Assembly: GCF_004365635.1 (NCBI RefSeq)
Contig: NZ_SOBH01000001.1
Location: 1,364,001-1,428,000, forward strand
DNA: 64,000 bases
Reading direction: 5' to 3'
DNA from: Litoreibacter halocynthiae
GTDB taxonomy: Bacteria; Pseudomonadota; Alphaproteobacteria; Rhodobacterales; Rhodobacteraceae
Numbering within the stretch: the stretch's first letter is position 1; every line of letters begins with the position of its first letter. The translations under genes were made by a program, and so were the position numbers. This document shows, one piece after another, positions 10,101 through 17,391 of this stretch. Under the pieces are notes generated by a model. It was not told the DNA's origin, ran no database searches, and saw only the letters and a list, made by a program, of their open reading frames with translations.

Positions 10101-11066
10101 GTCAGCTCCAGCGACAGGCGTGCTTCCAATTGTGAAGTTGTTGCCTGCTTGATCCTCCACCTTCGGGGTGATCTTGCAATGCCCAGCGCGCAAATCATCA
10201 CCAAACCAGCTCACCACCAGAGAAGTAGAGCGGCAGTTCGGCAATTCCCCCGTCAAAGCATCCAGCGACGACACCAAATCCGGCACGCCTTCCGCGCTGT
10301 TCACATTCGCGGCGGTCCCTTCGCCCAAAGCACCCTTGCGGTAAACCGGCGTCGTCGCCAATGCGAACTCGCCAGAACCCGGCATTAACGCGACGGCTTG
10401 AACCAAATCCGACATCAGCGGCTCGCTCACGCCTTTCGCGCGCGACGGGCGGATCACCTCGAAGGTCAGTTGCGGTACACGGTTGCCAAATTCGCTCAGG
10501 TCCATGTCTTCAATCACGACATAGGCGAGACCACGATAAGCGGGGATGGTGCCTTCCCCTTCAATGGCGCTCATAACGGGGTCGGGCTGCTGCTCCTTGC
10601 TCCCCGTGTAAACCCGCAAGCTCAGGTCGGATTTGCGAATAATCGTCCCATCCGCCCAGATCCGCCCGACTCGTGCGATTTCGCCTTCGCACAAAGCAAC
10701 TGCAATAGAGATACAGTAGCTGTACTGTCGGTTGGTCGCCTTCGGCCCGCCTCCCTTGCCACCGCGTTGTTCGGTAACGGTAACCTTTTCTTTGAACCGC
10801 GAGGTCCAAATCACGTTCCCCGGCACCCGCATCCGTCCGAAAACGCGCGGCACGACGCCGCCCTCACTGGCCCCCATCACCCGCATCCGGTCCAAGCGGC
10901 CCGACTCGACCGTCTGGGAACCACTCCCCATCAAACGCTGGTCAATGGCACGCCCGATGGTCGCGCCAATCGCCCGCCCGATCACGACCGAGCTGATCCC
11001 GAACGCCCCACTGCCCAAAACGCCGCCAACAGCGGCCCCTGCCGCGGATAAAAGTATCGTTGCCAT
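7113..11066 (-). CDS. GTA baseplate megatron protein (g15, TIM-barrel tail protein)
   Basis: Largest protein of the window, 1317 aa, homologous to RcGTA gp15. A Gly/Ala-rich hydrophobic N-terminus (LLSAAGAAVGGVLGSGAFG) precedes the hub-binding part. A glycoside-hydrolase-like TIM barrel (GTA_TIM) covers roughly residues 400-730 with FCIGSEMRGLTQIRD, IGYAADWSEYAGY, DFVGIDNYMPIADW and PIWFTEMGCAAIDKG. A phage-tail_3-type domain follows around 800-960. In RcGTA this protein forms the baseplate centre and part of the tail tip that crosses the recipient envelope. The start codon overlaps the g14 stop (TGATG). Confidence 0.93.
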   Translation of the reverse strand: MATILLSAAGAAVGGVLGSGAFGISSVVIGRAIGATIGRAIDQRLMGSGSQTVESGRLDRMRVMGASEGGVVPRVFGRMRVPGNVIWTSRFKEKVTVTEQRGGKGGGPKATNRQYSYCISIAVALCEGEIARVGRIWADGTIIRKSDLSLRVYTGSKEQQPDPVMSAIEGEGTIPAYRGLAYVVIEDMDLSEFGNRVPQLTFEVIRPSRAKGVSEPLMSDLVQAVALMPGSGEFALATTPVYRKGALGEGTAANVNSAEGVPDLVSSLDALTGELPNCRSTSLVVSWFGDDLRAGHCKITPKVEDQAGNNFTIGSTPVAGADPSVWSVSGIDRGQAEAVARADGAPIYGGTPSDASVIEAIAALKIAGQDVMFYPFILMDQIVGNTLPDPYSGDIGQPALPWRGRITSDRAVGVAGSTDGTAAAYAEVAALMGSAHVSDFTLNDGEVIYSGPAEYSYRRFILHYAHLCAASGGVDAFCIGSEMRGLTQIRDDSGGFPAVEALRVLAGDVRGILGPDAKIGYAADWSEYAGYQPQDGTGDLLYHLDPLWADDEIDFVGIDNYMPIADWRDGDAHLDAEAGSIYDLDYLRGNIRGGEGYDWYYRDDEERALQIRTPIEDGAHGEPWVYRYKDLWNWWGQAHHDRVGGVRSSVSSAWEPQSKPIWFTEMGCAAIDKGPNQPNKFLDPKSSESAIPHFSKGKRDDYVQMQYLRAYYGFFGSTDNNPVSPVYDGPMVDMSRAFVWAWDARPWPDFPSNLSVWSDGQNHVTGHWLTGRTSVMPLAHVVGELCESVGLSDYDATDLHGVVRGFSVAEFDTPRSALQPLMIALGFDAIERGGKVVFQARKDASQQTVDEAELVVDGQDVVLEQVRAPEAETVGEVRLGYVEAEGEFVVRVADARFPHDGAADVTQNELPLALTEAEATTIAERWLSEARVARDAVSFSLPPSRSDLRAGDLAELTDARGDQTLYRVDRVEDRGARRIEAVRVERQIYTPSEAVESVGEVRPFAVPVPVSAQFMDLPLLKGDEVAHAPYVAASARPWPGGVAVYSSAEDSGYTLNTVIETPARMGVLATALGRAEGGLWQRGEPLRVTLSGASLSSESWDAVLNGANVAAIGEGSSERWEVIQFASANLVAANTYDLSDLLRGQAGSDGLMPDSWPVGSRFVMLDGGPAQIGMEMSSRELARHYRIGPSLRPYDDPSFRYYVEAFQGVGLRPYAPAHLKSRRLGTDLEVSWIRRTRIDGDSWASVEVPLGEEVERYVVRVSQGGSVARETEVQTPTWTYSSAAQAADGLTGPYNIEVAQVSLRFGPGLYSRIEING

Positions 11067-11512
11067 CAGCTACCTGCTTTCGGAAATTCAAATCGCGCCA
11101 CAACGCGCCGTGCCCAAGGCTCCGAGAACGGAGACTCCACAACCCCATGCCCCGAATAGGCATGGATAAATTTCGGTGCAGCACCCAAGGCCGAGGTGAT
11201 CCCCAGATGCTTGGCTACCCCTTGCTCGCGCATGCGAAACAACACCACATCGCCCAGCGCGGCCTCATTCGGTGCCTTGGCAACCAGCCGCCGTCGTGCA
11301 GCCGCCCACAGGCGCTCCTCGCCCTGCGGCTCCGACCAATCCGCTGAATACGCAGGCACCGCTTCCGGCTCCGCGCCATAAACGTCCCGCCACACCCCGC
11401 GCAAAAGGCCAAGGCAATCAGCTCCCGCCCCCTTGCAACTCGCTTGGTGGCGATAGGGTGTGCCGATCCACGCGCGTGCCTCCTGCACGATCCGTTCAGA
11501 CACCCCGCTCAT
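11066..11512 (-). CDS. GTA tail peptidase, NlpC/P60 family (g14)
   Basis: A 148-residue NlpC/P60 cysteine peptidase matching RcGTA gp14. The catalytic cysteine lies in GADCLGLLRGVWRD and the histidine in KHLGITSA, with a second polar residue in the IHAYSGHGVVESPF region. The RcGTA counterpart sits at the tail tip and is thought to cut peptidoglycan peptides of the recipient during DNA entry. Start and stop overlap the neighbours g13 (ATGA) and g15. Confidence 0.92.
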   Translation of the reverse strand: MSGVSERIVQEARAWIGTPYRHQASCKGAGADCLGLLRGVWRDVYGAEPEAVPAYSADWSEPQGEERLWAAARRRLVAKAPNEAALGDVVLFRMREQGVAKHLGITSALGAAPKFIHAYSGHGVVESPFSEPWARRVVARFEFPKAGS

Positions 11513-12384
11513 TTGTAACGGCTCCCACCATCATTCGCGCCCGAGTCCTGCGGGTAGGTCATCAGCCAGTCCTCCCCCGGAATATGCGGGAACCCTTGAA
11601 AGTTCGCGATGTTCTGAAACTTCAACCGGCAGGTCTCAATCCGTTTGTCGCATCCTGCTTCCAGCAGGACGATATCCCCGACCTCAACAGGCATCCGCAG
11701 CTCTTCCCAAAGCTCGATCACCCGCGCGCCATCCACCATGCGGTCATTTTTGACCATCGCCACCAGCCCGTCGGCCTGCCCTGACCGCACTTCAAGCCGT
11801 CCTCGCTCAAACCAGCGATCATCAAACCCAGCCAAGGCGGAAAAGCGAAACACCCGTCCGGCTTCAACCTGCTCAATCGGAACTTCCGTTCGATACCCCG
11901 CAGTAGTCAAATCAACGCAACATGTCCGATCCCCCAGCACAGCCTGACACGGCTTCTGATACACGCGCCCTACAGGCGTGTTCAGCACTTCCGATAACCC
12001 GCGTAGTTCCGCATGAAACGCGCCATCCGCGCGCTTCAACTCCCCGATGGAGCCTTTGAACTGCACCTCCCGCGCCGTCACGTCGCGCCAGTTCACCAGC
12101 CACGCCGTCACCTCCGCCCCGTCAAAGCGCCCCGCGTTGATGTCGGCCTCCGTCACCGCTTCATCCGACAGCGCTCCAACGGCTTCAGTGTTGTCCACCG
12201 CCAGCCCCGTCACCTGTTGCAACGCACTCGCTGTCAGCCCAGTGTCCGCTTTGAAGTCCACCCCTTCAAACGACATCCCTTCGTCATGGTCGGTAAAGCC
12301 AAACACGCGCCCGTCGCGCCGCGTCACCGCCCAGCAGCGGCACACGGTCGTCAGTCCGCTGGCAAGATGCTCCTGCAAACTCAT
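11509..12384 (-). CDS. GTA hub protein, DUF2163 family (g13)
   Basis: 291 aa, DUF2163 followed by the FAD/BR0599-type C-terminal domain found in phage tail hubs. Five cysteines cluster in the second half: C146, C155, C156, C245 and C252 (KPCQAV, RTCCVD, AGCDKR, ETCRL). The RcGTA hub is reported to hold an iron-sulfur cluster, and these residues are the obvious ligand candidates here. It links the distal tail protein g12 to g15. Start overlaps the g12 stop (ATGA). Confidence 0.9.
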   Translation of the reverse strand: MSLQEHLASGLTTVCRCWAVTRRDGRVFGFTDHDEGMSFEGVDFKADTGLTASALQQVTGLAVDNTEAVGALSDEAVTEADINAGRFDGAEVTAWLVNWRDVTAREVQFKGSIGELKRADGAFHAELRGLSEVLNTPVGRVYQKPCQAVLGDRTCCVDLTTAGYRTEVPIEQVEAGRVFRFSALAGFDDRWFERGRLEVRSGQADGLVAMVKNDRMVDGARVIELWEELRMPVEVGDIVLLEAGCDKRIETCRLKFQNIANFQGFPHIPGEDWLMTYPQDSGANDGGSRYK

Positions 12385-13013
12385 ACCCGCACCTCCACGA
12401 CCGGCACACTCGGCACGTCGCCGGCCTGAAAGCTCGCCACACTGGTCTGAATTGCGTCCACAGCAAATCGCACCGGCACGTCGAATTCGTATCCTGCGGT
12501 AATCTCCACACCCGCATCCGGTGCCTCGCCAAAACTCACGACACCCGTGTTCAGGTCGATCTCCCAGTCCACGCCTTCTTGCAGCACAATGCCGTCGAAC
12601 CCGACCAGCACCGTTCCCGATACCGCCTTCTTCACCGGCCGCGCGTAGTCATACCCACCCGACGCATAGGTCTTGGTCAGCTGCCACTCCGTCTGCACGC
12701 CGTCCCCACGCCCGATCACCTGATCTTCAAACGTCACCTCACCCGATGCCTTGCATGAGCGGAAGTCTGACCAGTCTTTCCAACGGAACCCGTAAAGCTG
12801 CCCCTGACGCGCTTCGAAAAACGCCACCATGGCTTCCACATCGTCCAGCGACCGCATCCCCACGCCCGCGTCATACCGCCTGCGCGAATGTGCCCAAGGC
12901 GTGTTGCGCTCCTCGAAGCCGTTGGCGAGGGTCACAACTTCCGTGCGCCGCTCCGGCCCGCCCAGCGAGCCAAAGGACAAAGACGCCGGAAACCGCACTT
13001 CATGAAAATTCAT
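12381..13013 (-). CDS. GTA distal tail protein, DUF2460 family (g12)
   Basis: The 210-residue protein begins MNFHEVRFPASLSFGSLGGP and contains RRYDAGVGMRSLDDVEAMVAFFEARQGQLYGFRWKDWSDF, the diagnostic core of DUF2460 (phage conserved hypothetical TIGR02217). In RcGTA gp12 forms the distal tail ring that joins the tail tube to the hub. It begins 19 bases after the stop of g11 and overlaps g13 by 4 bases at its end. Confidence 0.92.
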   Translation of the reverse strand: MNFHEVRFPASLSFGSLGGPERRTEVVTLANGFEERNTPWAHSRRRYDAGVGMRSLDDVEAMVAFFEARQGQLYGFRWKDWSDFRSCKASGEVTFEDQVIGRGDGVQTEWQLTKTYASGGYDYARPVKKAVSGTVLVGFDGIVLQEGVDWEIDLNTGVVSFGEAPDAGVEITAGYEFDVPVRFAVDAIQTSVASFQAGDVPSVPVVEVRV

Positions 13014-13032
13014 CTAAGTATCCTCCCCAGGA

Positions 13033-13698
13033 TCAACGGTTGCGCTGGCCGCGGCTCAAAGCCCGGCCCATCTGCGCTGCAATCTGGCTTTGCGAGCGTT
13101 GGAACCCCGCCACGTCAGGCGTCGATATATTCATCACCACCTGCACAGGCCGCCCGCCCCCACCAGCACGCACGCCCAAACTGCCATCAGGCCCACGCGC
13201 CAGCGGCATGATCGCCTCCGGTCCCGCCTCACCCATCAGCCCCATGCCCCCTCGCATGGCAAAATTCGTAGGCGCGCTCACCACGCCCCCCTTGGCAAAT
13301 GGCATCACACGGCCTTGGCTAAACGTGCCGCCCTTCTCGAACGGCAATATCCCCGAAACCAGCCCGTTCATCCCGTTGGCGATCACCTCGCCCAACCCGT
13401 TCTGGATCGGCCGCATCGCGGTGTTATAGGCGGCGTTGACCATGCTCTCGGCGACGGCCTTCAACGCGTCCGACAGCTTCATGCCATCAAAGGCCAGCCC
13501 GTCAAACGCCTTGCGCAACCCGCCGCCAATCGACAACGACAACGACGCAACCTCCCGCGATGTGTAGAGCATCGTCGAGCGCATCGCCGTCAGCTCCGTC
13601 TCGAAGGTGCTCACGACCACCTCCGCGCCGCCCAGCGACGTCTCCAACCCCTCGATGCGGCCTTCCAGCCCGTCAATTCCGTCCAAGACACCCATCAA
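13033..13698 (-). CDS. GTA tape measure protein (g11)
   Basis: 221 aa, close to the RcGTA gp11 length, far shorter than tape measures of long-tailed phages and consistent with the very short GTA tail. It has a helical N-terminus, an amphipathic helix (DALKAVAESMVNAAYNTAMRP), then a Gly-rich segment with repeated FxKGG motifs (PFEKGGTF, PFAKGGVV) and a PEAIMPLARGPDGSLGV motif typical of lambda-type tape measure C-termini. Two ATG codons in tandem (13698 and 13695) are both possible starts. Confidence 0.92.
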   Translation of the reverse strand: MMGVLDGIDGLEGRIEGLETSLGGAEVVVSTFETELTAMRSTMLYTSREVASLSLSIGGGLRKAFDGLAFDGMKLSDALKAVAESMVNAAYNTAMRPIQNGLGEVIANGMNGLVSGILPFEKGGTFSQGRVMPFAKGGVVSAPTNFAMRGGMGLMGEAGPEAIMPLARGPDGSLGVRAGGGGRPVQVVMNISTPDVAGFQRSQSQIAAQMGRALSRGQRNR

Positions 13699-13886
13699 GG
13701 CGCTCCTTTCATGTCGCTATACATCCGCTCCAGCTCTGCCAGCCGGGCGCGGTTCAACGGCTTCTCGACCGCGTCCAGCCCCAGAACCAAAACCAGCTCC
13801 GCAGGGGTCAGCGCCCAAAATTCCGCAGGCTTAAGCCCCCCCGCCACACCAACCCGCAGCAAGGCGGGCCAGTCAAAACCGCTCAT
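13695..13886 (-). CDS. GTA tail assembly chaperone-like protein (g10.1)
   Basis: A 63-residue protein from MSGFDWPALLRVGVAGGLKP to DMKGAP, containing the FWALTPAELVLVLG motif of the small phage tail assembly chaperones (TIGR02216, rcc01693-like). The chosen ATG at 13886 overlaps the g10 stop (ATGA), the pattern seen through this cluster; an in-frame start further upstream at 13940 would cut 57 bases into g10. It probably acts with g10 in loading the tape measure protein during tail assembly. Confidence 0.85.
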   Translation of the reverse strand: MSGFDWPALLRVGVAGGLKPAEFWALTPAELVLVLGLDAVEKPLNRARLAELERMYSDMKGAP

Positions 13887-14200
13887 GTCCCTTGCGTGGT
13901 AAACGCCCGCGCCAGCAATTGTGCCGCCACCTTGGTGCACCCCAGCAAGCCGCCTTCGATCTCCGAGGACACCAGATCAGCCGCCACGCCGCGCCAGCCC
14001 CCTCCACGCAGGCCGGCCACAATCAACGCCAACACGTCCCGCGTGGAAAACCTGCCCGCCTCGAACCGCTCGATCAGGTCCAGTACGGTCTCGCCCGCCA
14101 AATCCGCCTCCAGCTCCGCCAGCGCCCCGAGCGTCAGGCGCAACTCATGCGCCTGACCGTCCAGCACCAAGCGGACCTCGCCCGCCCACGGGTTCGCCAT
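13883..14200 (-). CDS. GTA gp10, tail-assembly protein (GTA_gp10 family)
   Basis: 105 aa from MANPWAGEVRLVLDGQAHEL with LTLGALAELEADLAGETVLDL and DVLALIVAGLRGGG, the signature of the small GTA_gp10 (DUF3356-like) family. It sits between the major tail protein and the tape measure, the place held by tail assembly chaperone genes in phages. ATG overlaps the TAA of g9 (TAATG). It is inferred to be an assembly factor rather than a particle component. Confidence 0.88.
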   Translation of the reverse strand: MANPWAGEVRLVLDGQAHELRLTLGALAELEADLAGETVLDLIERFEAGRFSTRDVLALIVAGLRGGGWRGVAADLVSSEIEGGLLGCTKVAAQLLARAFTTQGT

Positions 14201-14634
14201 TACGGCCCCACCGGCGCATCAAGGATCGGCGTGAACGTCAGCGCCCCCGCCGAGGCCAGCGACATCTCATACGTCGCCTCACCTTCCAGCGCCCCCGCGT
14301 ATTCAATGGAGGTGATCTGGAACGCCCCCTCAACAATCCCGAAATCAGGGATAATCACCTGAAACTGAGGCACTTCCCCGTCAAAGAATATCTGCCGCGC
14401 CCGCTCGTCGGTGCCTTCGTCACGGAACACACCGGAGCCGGAGATCGCAGCGCTCTTGACACCGGCCCCGGCCAACAACTCGCGCCAGCCGCCCGCGCTC
14501 TCCATCGAGGTCACGTCCACCTGCTCCGCATTGAACGAAATCCGCGTGGCGCGAAGGCCCGCGATGGTCTCGAACTGGCCGTCTCCGGTCAGATCCACTT
14601 TCAACAATAAGTCCTTGCCGCGTTGCACGCCCAT
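14200..14634 (-). CDS. GTA major tail tube protein (g9)
   Basis: 144 aa, TP901-1/HK97-type major tail protein. Typical features are MGVQRGKDLLLKV, RISFNAEQVDVTSMES, the GSGVFRD strand and a C-terminal region with EYAGALEGEATYEMSL. Monomers stack as rings to form the tail tube. The ATG follows a GGAG site. A 110-base gap separates it from g8, the largest gap in the tail part of the cluster, so expression from a local signal is possible although I see no clear promoter there. Confidence 0.92.
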   Translation of the reverse strand: MGVQRGKDLLLKVDLTGDGQFETIAGLRATRISFNAEQVDVTSMESAGGWRELLAGAGVKSAAISGSGVFRDEGTDERARQIFFDGEVPQFQVIIPDFGIVEGAFQITSIEYAGALEGEATYEMSLASAGALTFTPILDAPVGP

Positions 14635-14744
14635 GGCTCATCTCCATCCATATTTCATTAAGGTTAACGCGCGCCCAGCAGAGCACCCGCCCCCATCATT
14701 GCTTCAAAAATACCTAATTCCGCCGCCCACCACGGGCGCAAAGC

Positions 14745-15155
14745 TCACCCGTCATCCACCCGCGCCCGAAACGTCAGGTCGATCCGGCGGGCATTGCCAC
14801 GCTCCGCCCTGGCCGCTTTCGCTTTCAGGAACCGGCACGACACCAGCCGTCCCCGCGTCAAAGCCAACTCCGCGTCGATCAGCACATCACAGACCAGCAC
14901 CGCCGCCTGCTTCGCCGTCGAGAACCCTGCCGCATCCGTCACCACTGAAATCACGAACTCATGCACCGCGCCGCCACCGGATCCGTCAGACCCGGCCCGC
15001 ACATTCTCCGGTCCCAAGGTCACGTATAAATCCGGCAAGCTGCCCGCAGGCTCCGCATCGAACACGGCACCACCGACCAGCGCACTTAGGTCACTGTCCC
15101 CCGCCAACGCGCCATACACCGCCGCCTGCAAGGCGGCTGAAACTGCATAGGTCAT
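14745..15155 (-). CDS. GTA tail terminator protein, DUF3168 family (g8)
   Basis: 136 aa from MTYAVSAALQAAVYGALAGD. The DUF3168 core includes VGGAVFDAEPAGSLPDLYVTLGPENV, HEFVISVVTDAAGFSTAKQ and a C-terminal LTFRARV strand. DUF3168 proteins cap the tail tube and join it to the head connector. Start ATG at 15155 overlaps the g7 stop (ATGA); a longer form from 15182 would run into g7 without conserved residues. Confidence 0.9.
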   Translation of the reverse strand: MTYAVSAALQAAVYGALAGDSDLSALVGGAVFDAEPAGSLPDLYVTLGPENVRAGSDGSGGGAVHEFVISVVTDAAGFSTAKQAAVLVCDVLIDAELALTRGRLVSCRFLKAKAARAERGNARRIDLTFRARVDDG

Positions 15156-15487
15156 CCCGCAACCTCCTCTATGGCAAAGCACGTCAGATAGCGGGCGTCC
15201 GTGTCATACTCCGCCACGCCGACGATCCGGAACACACGCGCCCCTTCCCGAAACCGCTGCTCCGGCTTGGGCCGCGAATCCGATCCCACGGGCGCACCGC
15301 GCACCACGATCCGGTAAGGCACCGTCGACACTGTCACCCCTGCCCCGAACCGCTCGCGACCCGAACCAGCCTTCACCCGCGTCCACAAATCACCCAAAGC
15401 CACCCAGGCTTCGGTGTAGCCCCCCGCCCCGTCCGCCACGCGGACCGCGTGCTCCAGCGTCAGACGTCTGTTCAACTCCACACTCAT
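15152..15487 (-). CDS. GTA head-closure (head-tail adaptor) protein (g7)
   Basis: 111 aa, phage head-tail adaptor family (SPP1 gp16-like). It begins MSVELNRRLTLEHAVRVADGAGGYTEAW and carries the family elements W-x-R-V and Y-x-I-V-V-R-G with RVFRIVGV near the end. It would close the portal-connector channel after DNA packaging. Start overlaps g6 and end overlaps g8, both by ATGA. Confidence 0.9.
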   Translation of the reverse strand: MSVELNRRLTLEHAVRVADGAGGYTEAWVALGDLWTRVKAGSGRERFGAGVTVSTVPYRIVVRGAPVGSDSRPKPEQRFREGARVFRIVGVAEYDTDARYLTCFAIEEVAG

Positions 15488-16083
15488 GCGCGCGCACCCA
15501 GCACACGGATGTTGCGGTAAGGCTCCAGCAGCGACACGACACCAAAGGGCATCACGCCACTGGGCCCGCTCAAATCGTCACGGTGCTCGTAGTAATACGC
15601 ACCCAGCAATTGCACCGCCTGTTGCAGATCGGCAGGAATGTCATCCCAACTCGGGCCAAAGCCCGCCGTAAAGGTCACAACACCCTCGCCGCCCTCTGCA
15701 ATCACGGGCAGACTGCGCCCCAAGGCAAACAAGCGCGGGCGGTGCGTGTCGCGCTCAAGCCCGTAAAGCTCTTCGGCAATCTCGCGCACCACGCCATCAG
15801 CACTGCGCAGCGCGACGCTGGCAATCGCTGTTACGGGCGCCACCGGCAGCGGTTGATGCCCGTAGGCGGCCCACTGTGTCCGGCGCCACTGCAACACCCG
15901 CTCGAACAGAATCTTGCCAGTGCGTGCTTCGATCGTGGCCAGCGCCGCGCGGAGATACCCGCCCAGCACCTCGTCTTGCAGGCTCTCGTCGGCAAAGCCC
16001 GACCCAAGCCGTAAATGCGCTTTGAACGCGGCCAAGGGCAAAGCCTCGGCGGGGGTGGTGGTCAGATCAACCAGCTCCATCAT
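15484..16083 (-). CDS. GTA head-tail connector protein (g6)
   Basis: 199 aa, related to phage gp6/YqbG-type connectors that bind the portal. The N-terminal helical core has AFKAHLRLGSGFADESLQDEVLGGYLRAALATIEARTGK, followed by VLQWRRTQW, a beta-strand region VAPVTAIASVALRSADG and the C-terminal IPADLQQAVQLLGAYYYEHRDD helix. Tandem ATG codons (16083 and 16080) after GGAG leave the exact start open. A long hairpin lies between this gene and the capsid gene. Confidence 0.9.
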   Translation of the reverse strand: MMELVDLTTTPAEALPLAAFKAHLRLGSGFADESLQDEVLGGYLRAALATIEARTGKILFERVLQWRRTQWAAYGHQPLPVAPVTAIASVALRSADGVVREIAEELYGLERDTHRPRLFALGRSLPVIAEGGEGVVTFTAGFGPSWDDIPADLQQAVQLLGAYYYEHRDDLSGPSGVMPFGVVSLLEPYRNIRVLGARA

Positions 16084-16121
16084 CCATCTCCAAACGGGTC
16101 TGTTTCAAAATCAGGGAATAT

Positions 16122-16151
16122 GGGTCGGGCGCGGCGATCCGCGCCCGACCC
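16122..16151 (-). repeat. Perfect 13-bp hairpin just after the GTA capsid gene
   Basis: GGGTCGGGCGCGG at 16122-16134 pairs with its exact complement at 16139-16151 around a four-base loop. It begins 6 bases after the g5 stop codon. On the transcribed (minus) strand it is followed by ATATTCCC rather than a T-run, so it is at most a leaky terminator. Its position suggests that it protects or shortens capsid mRNA to give more capsid than downstream proteins. The structure is visible; the role is inferred. Confidence 0.7.
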
Positions 16152-16157
16152 GCCCGC

Positions 16158-17360
16158 CTAGAAGCTCGAGAACTTCAGCAGCTTGATCGCCGCAAAGTCC
16201 GACACATCACCGCCCACGCGCTTGGTGGCATAGAACAGCACATGCGGCTTGGCCGAGAACGGGTCACGCAGGATGCGCAGGTCCGGGCGCTCCGCCACGG
16301 TGTAGCCCTTAGTGAAGTCACCAAACGCAATCGCGGTGGTGCCCGAGGCGATGTCCGGCATGTCCTCGCCAATCAGTACCGGATAGCCCATCAGTCGCGC
16401 AGGCTCGCCCGCCGCCAGACCGTCCGACCACAAGAAGCGCCCGTCCGCGTCCTTCATCTTGCGCACGGCCCCTGCCGTCTTGGAGTTCATCACGAACGCC
16501 GCATTGGCGCGGTAGCGGGCACCCAGCGAATAGACGAGGTCCACAATGCTCTCCGCCGGTGTGCCAGAGGCAAAGTCGCCATCCACGCCGGTCGCGATGT
16601 AGCCAATATTACCCCAGGTCCACGCGTCATCGGCAACCGAGTTATGCGTCAGGAACCCTTTGGGCTTGTCCACGCCGTCACCCTTGATGAACGCTTCCGC
16701 TTCAGCCGCTGCAAACTTGTCCGCGATGCGGCCCGCAAGCCAGCCTTCCACGTCAAAAGCTGCGTCATCCAGCAGGCGCTGCGACGCTTTCGGCAAGGCA
16801 GACAGCTCGTGCAGCGGAATGCTGATGCGATCGAACTGCGGCGTGTCCGTCTCGGTTGCCGCCGCTTCCGTGGCCCAGCCAAAGCCCAGCTCGGTATGGT
16901 CCACCAGCACGTCGTAGGACGTGGCTTCCACGTTCACCACATTGGCAATCGCACGCAGCGACGCGGACGAACGCAGCACCGTCGCCACCGTGTCCGAGGT
17001 CTGCGGGTCCACCAGATAGCCACCGTCGGCGGCCACGGCGGTGGTCAGTCCTTTTGCCTCAACTTGCAGGCCGCGCAGACCATCGTCATCGCCACTTCTC
17101 AGATAGGCCTGAAAGGCCTTCTGGTGAGGCACCTCGGCCTCGACGGCGGTGGACAAAGCGGGGCGTGCCGCGCGGGCGAAATTCTTGCGATCCAGTTGGG
17201 TCATGCGGTCTTCCTGTGTTTGAAGTCGGGATTTAACGTCGGCCTGAAACTGGCCGAAATCATTCATAAATCCGGCCATCTCCTCGGCCAGATCAAAAGC
17301 CGGAGCGTTGCCATCGGGCATACGCCCTCCGGCCCGGGACTTTGTCTCGGGTTTGGTCAT
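16158..17360 (-). CDS. GTA major capsid protein, HK97 fold (g5)
   Basis: The 400-residue protein has an N-terminal scaffold-like delta domain (FMNDFGQFQADVKSRLQTQEDRMTQLD coiled coil), probably removed by the g4 protease, then the HK97 capsid domain: GGYLVDPQTSDTVATVLRSSASLRAIANVV, KASQRLLDDAAFDVEGWLAGRIADKFA, EAFIKGDG and MGYPVLIGEDMPDI. The RcGTA capsid is of similar length. I chose the ATG at 17360 (MTKPETKSRAGG) rather than an upstream in-frame start at 17465 that overlaps g4. It forms the small GTA head. Confidence 0.95.
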   Translation of the reverse strand: MTKPETKSRAGGRMPDGNAPAFDLAEEMAGFMNDFGQFQADVKSRLQTQEDRMTQLDRKNFARAARPALSTAVEAEVPHQKAFQAYLRSGDDDGLRGLQVEAKGLTTAVAADGGYLVDPQTSDTVATVLRSSASLRAIANVVNVEATSYDVLVDHTELGFGWATEAAATETDTPQFDRISIPLHELSALPKASQRLLDDAAFDVEGWLAGRIADKFAAAEAEAFIKGDGVDKPKGFLTHNSVADDAWTWGNIGYIATGVDGDFASGTPAESIVDLVYSLGARYRANAAFVMNSKTAGAVRKMKDADGRFLWSDGLAAGEPARLMGYPVLIGEDMPDIASGTTAIAFGDFTKGYTVAERPDLRILRDPFSAKPHVLFYATKRVGGDVSDFAAIKLLKFSSF

Positions 17361-17391
17361 GTCATGTCCTGCATGTTGCTTCGTGTTGTGC

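Noticed and set aside
14635-14744. Promoter or terminator in the gap between GTA g8 and g9
   Set aside because: Only a weak CGCCC/GGGCG pair followed by a short T-run, and no convincing -35/-10; too weak to call.
14411-15520. 369-codon open frame on the plus strand over GTA g7-g9
   Set aside because: Pro/Arg/His-rich mirror frame spanning three real genes and a gap.
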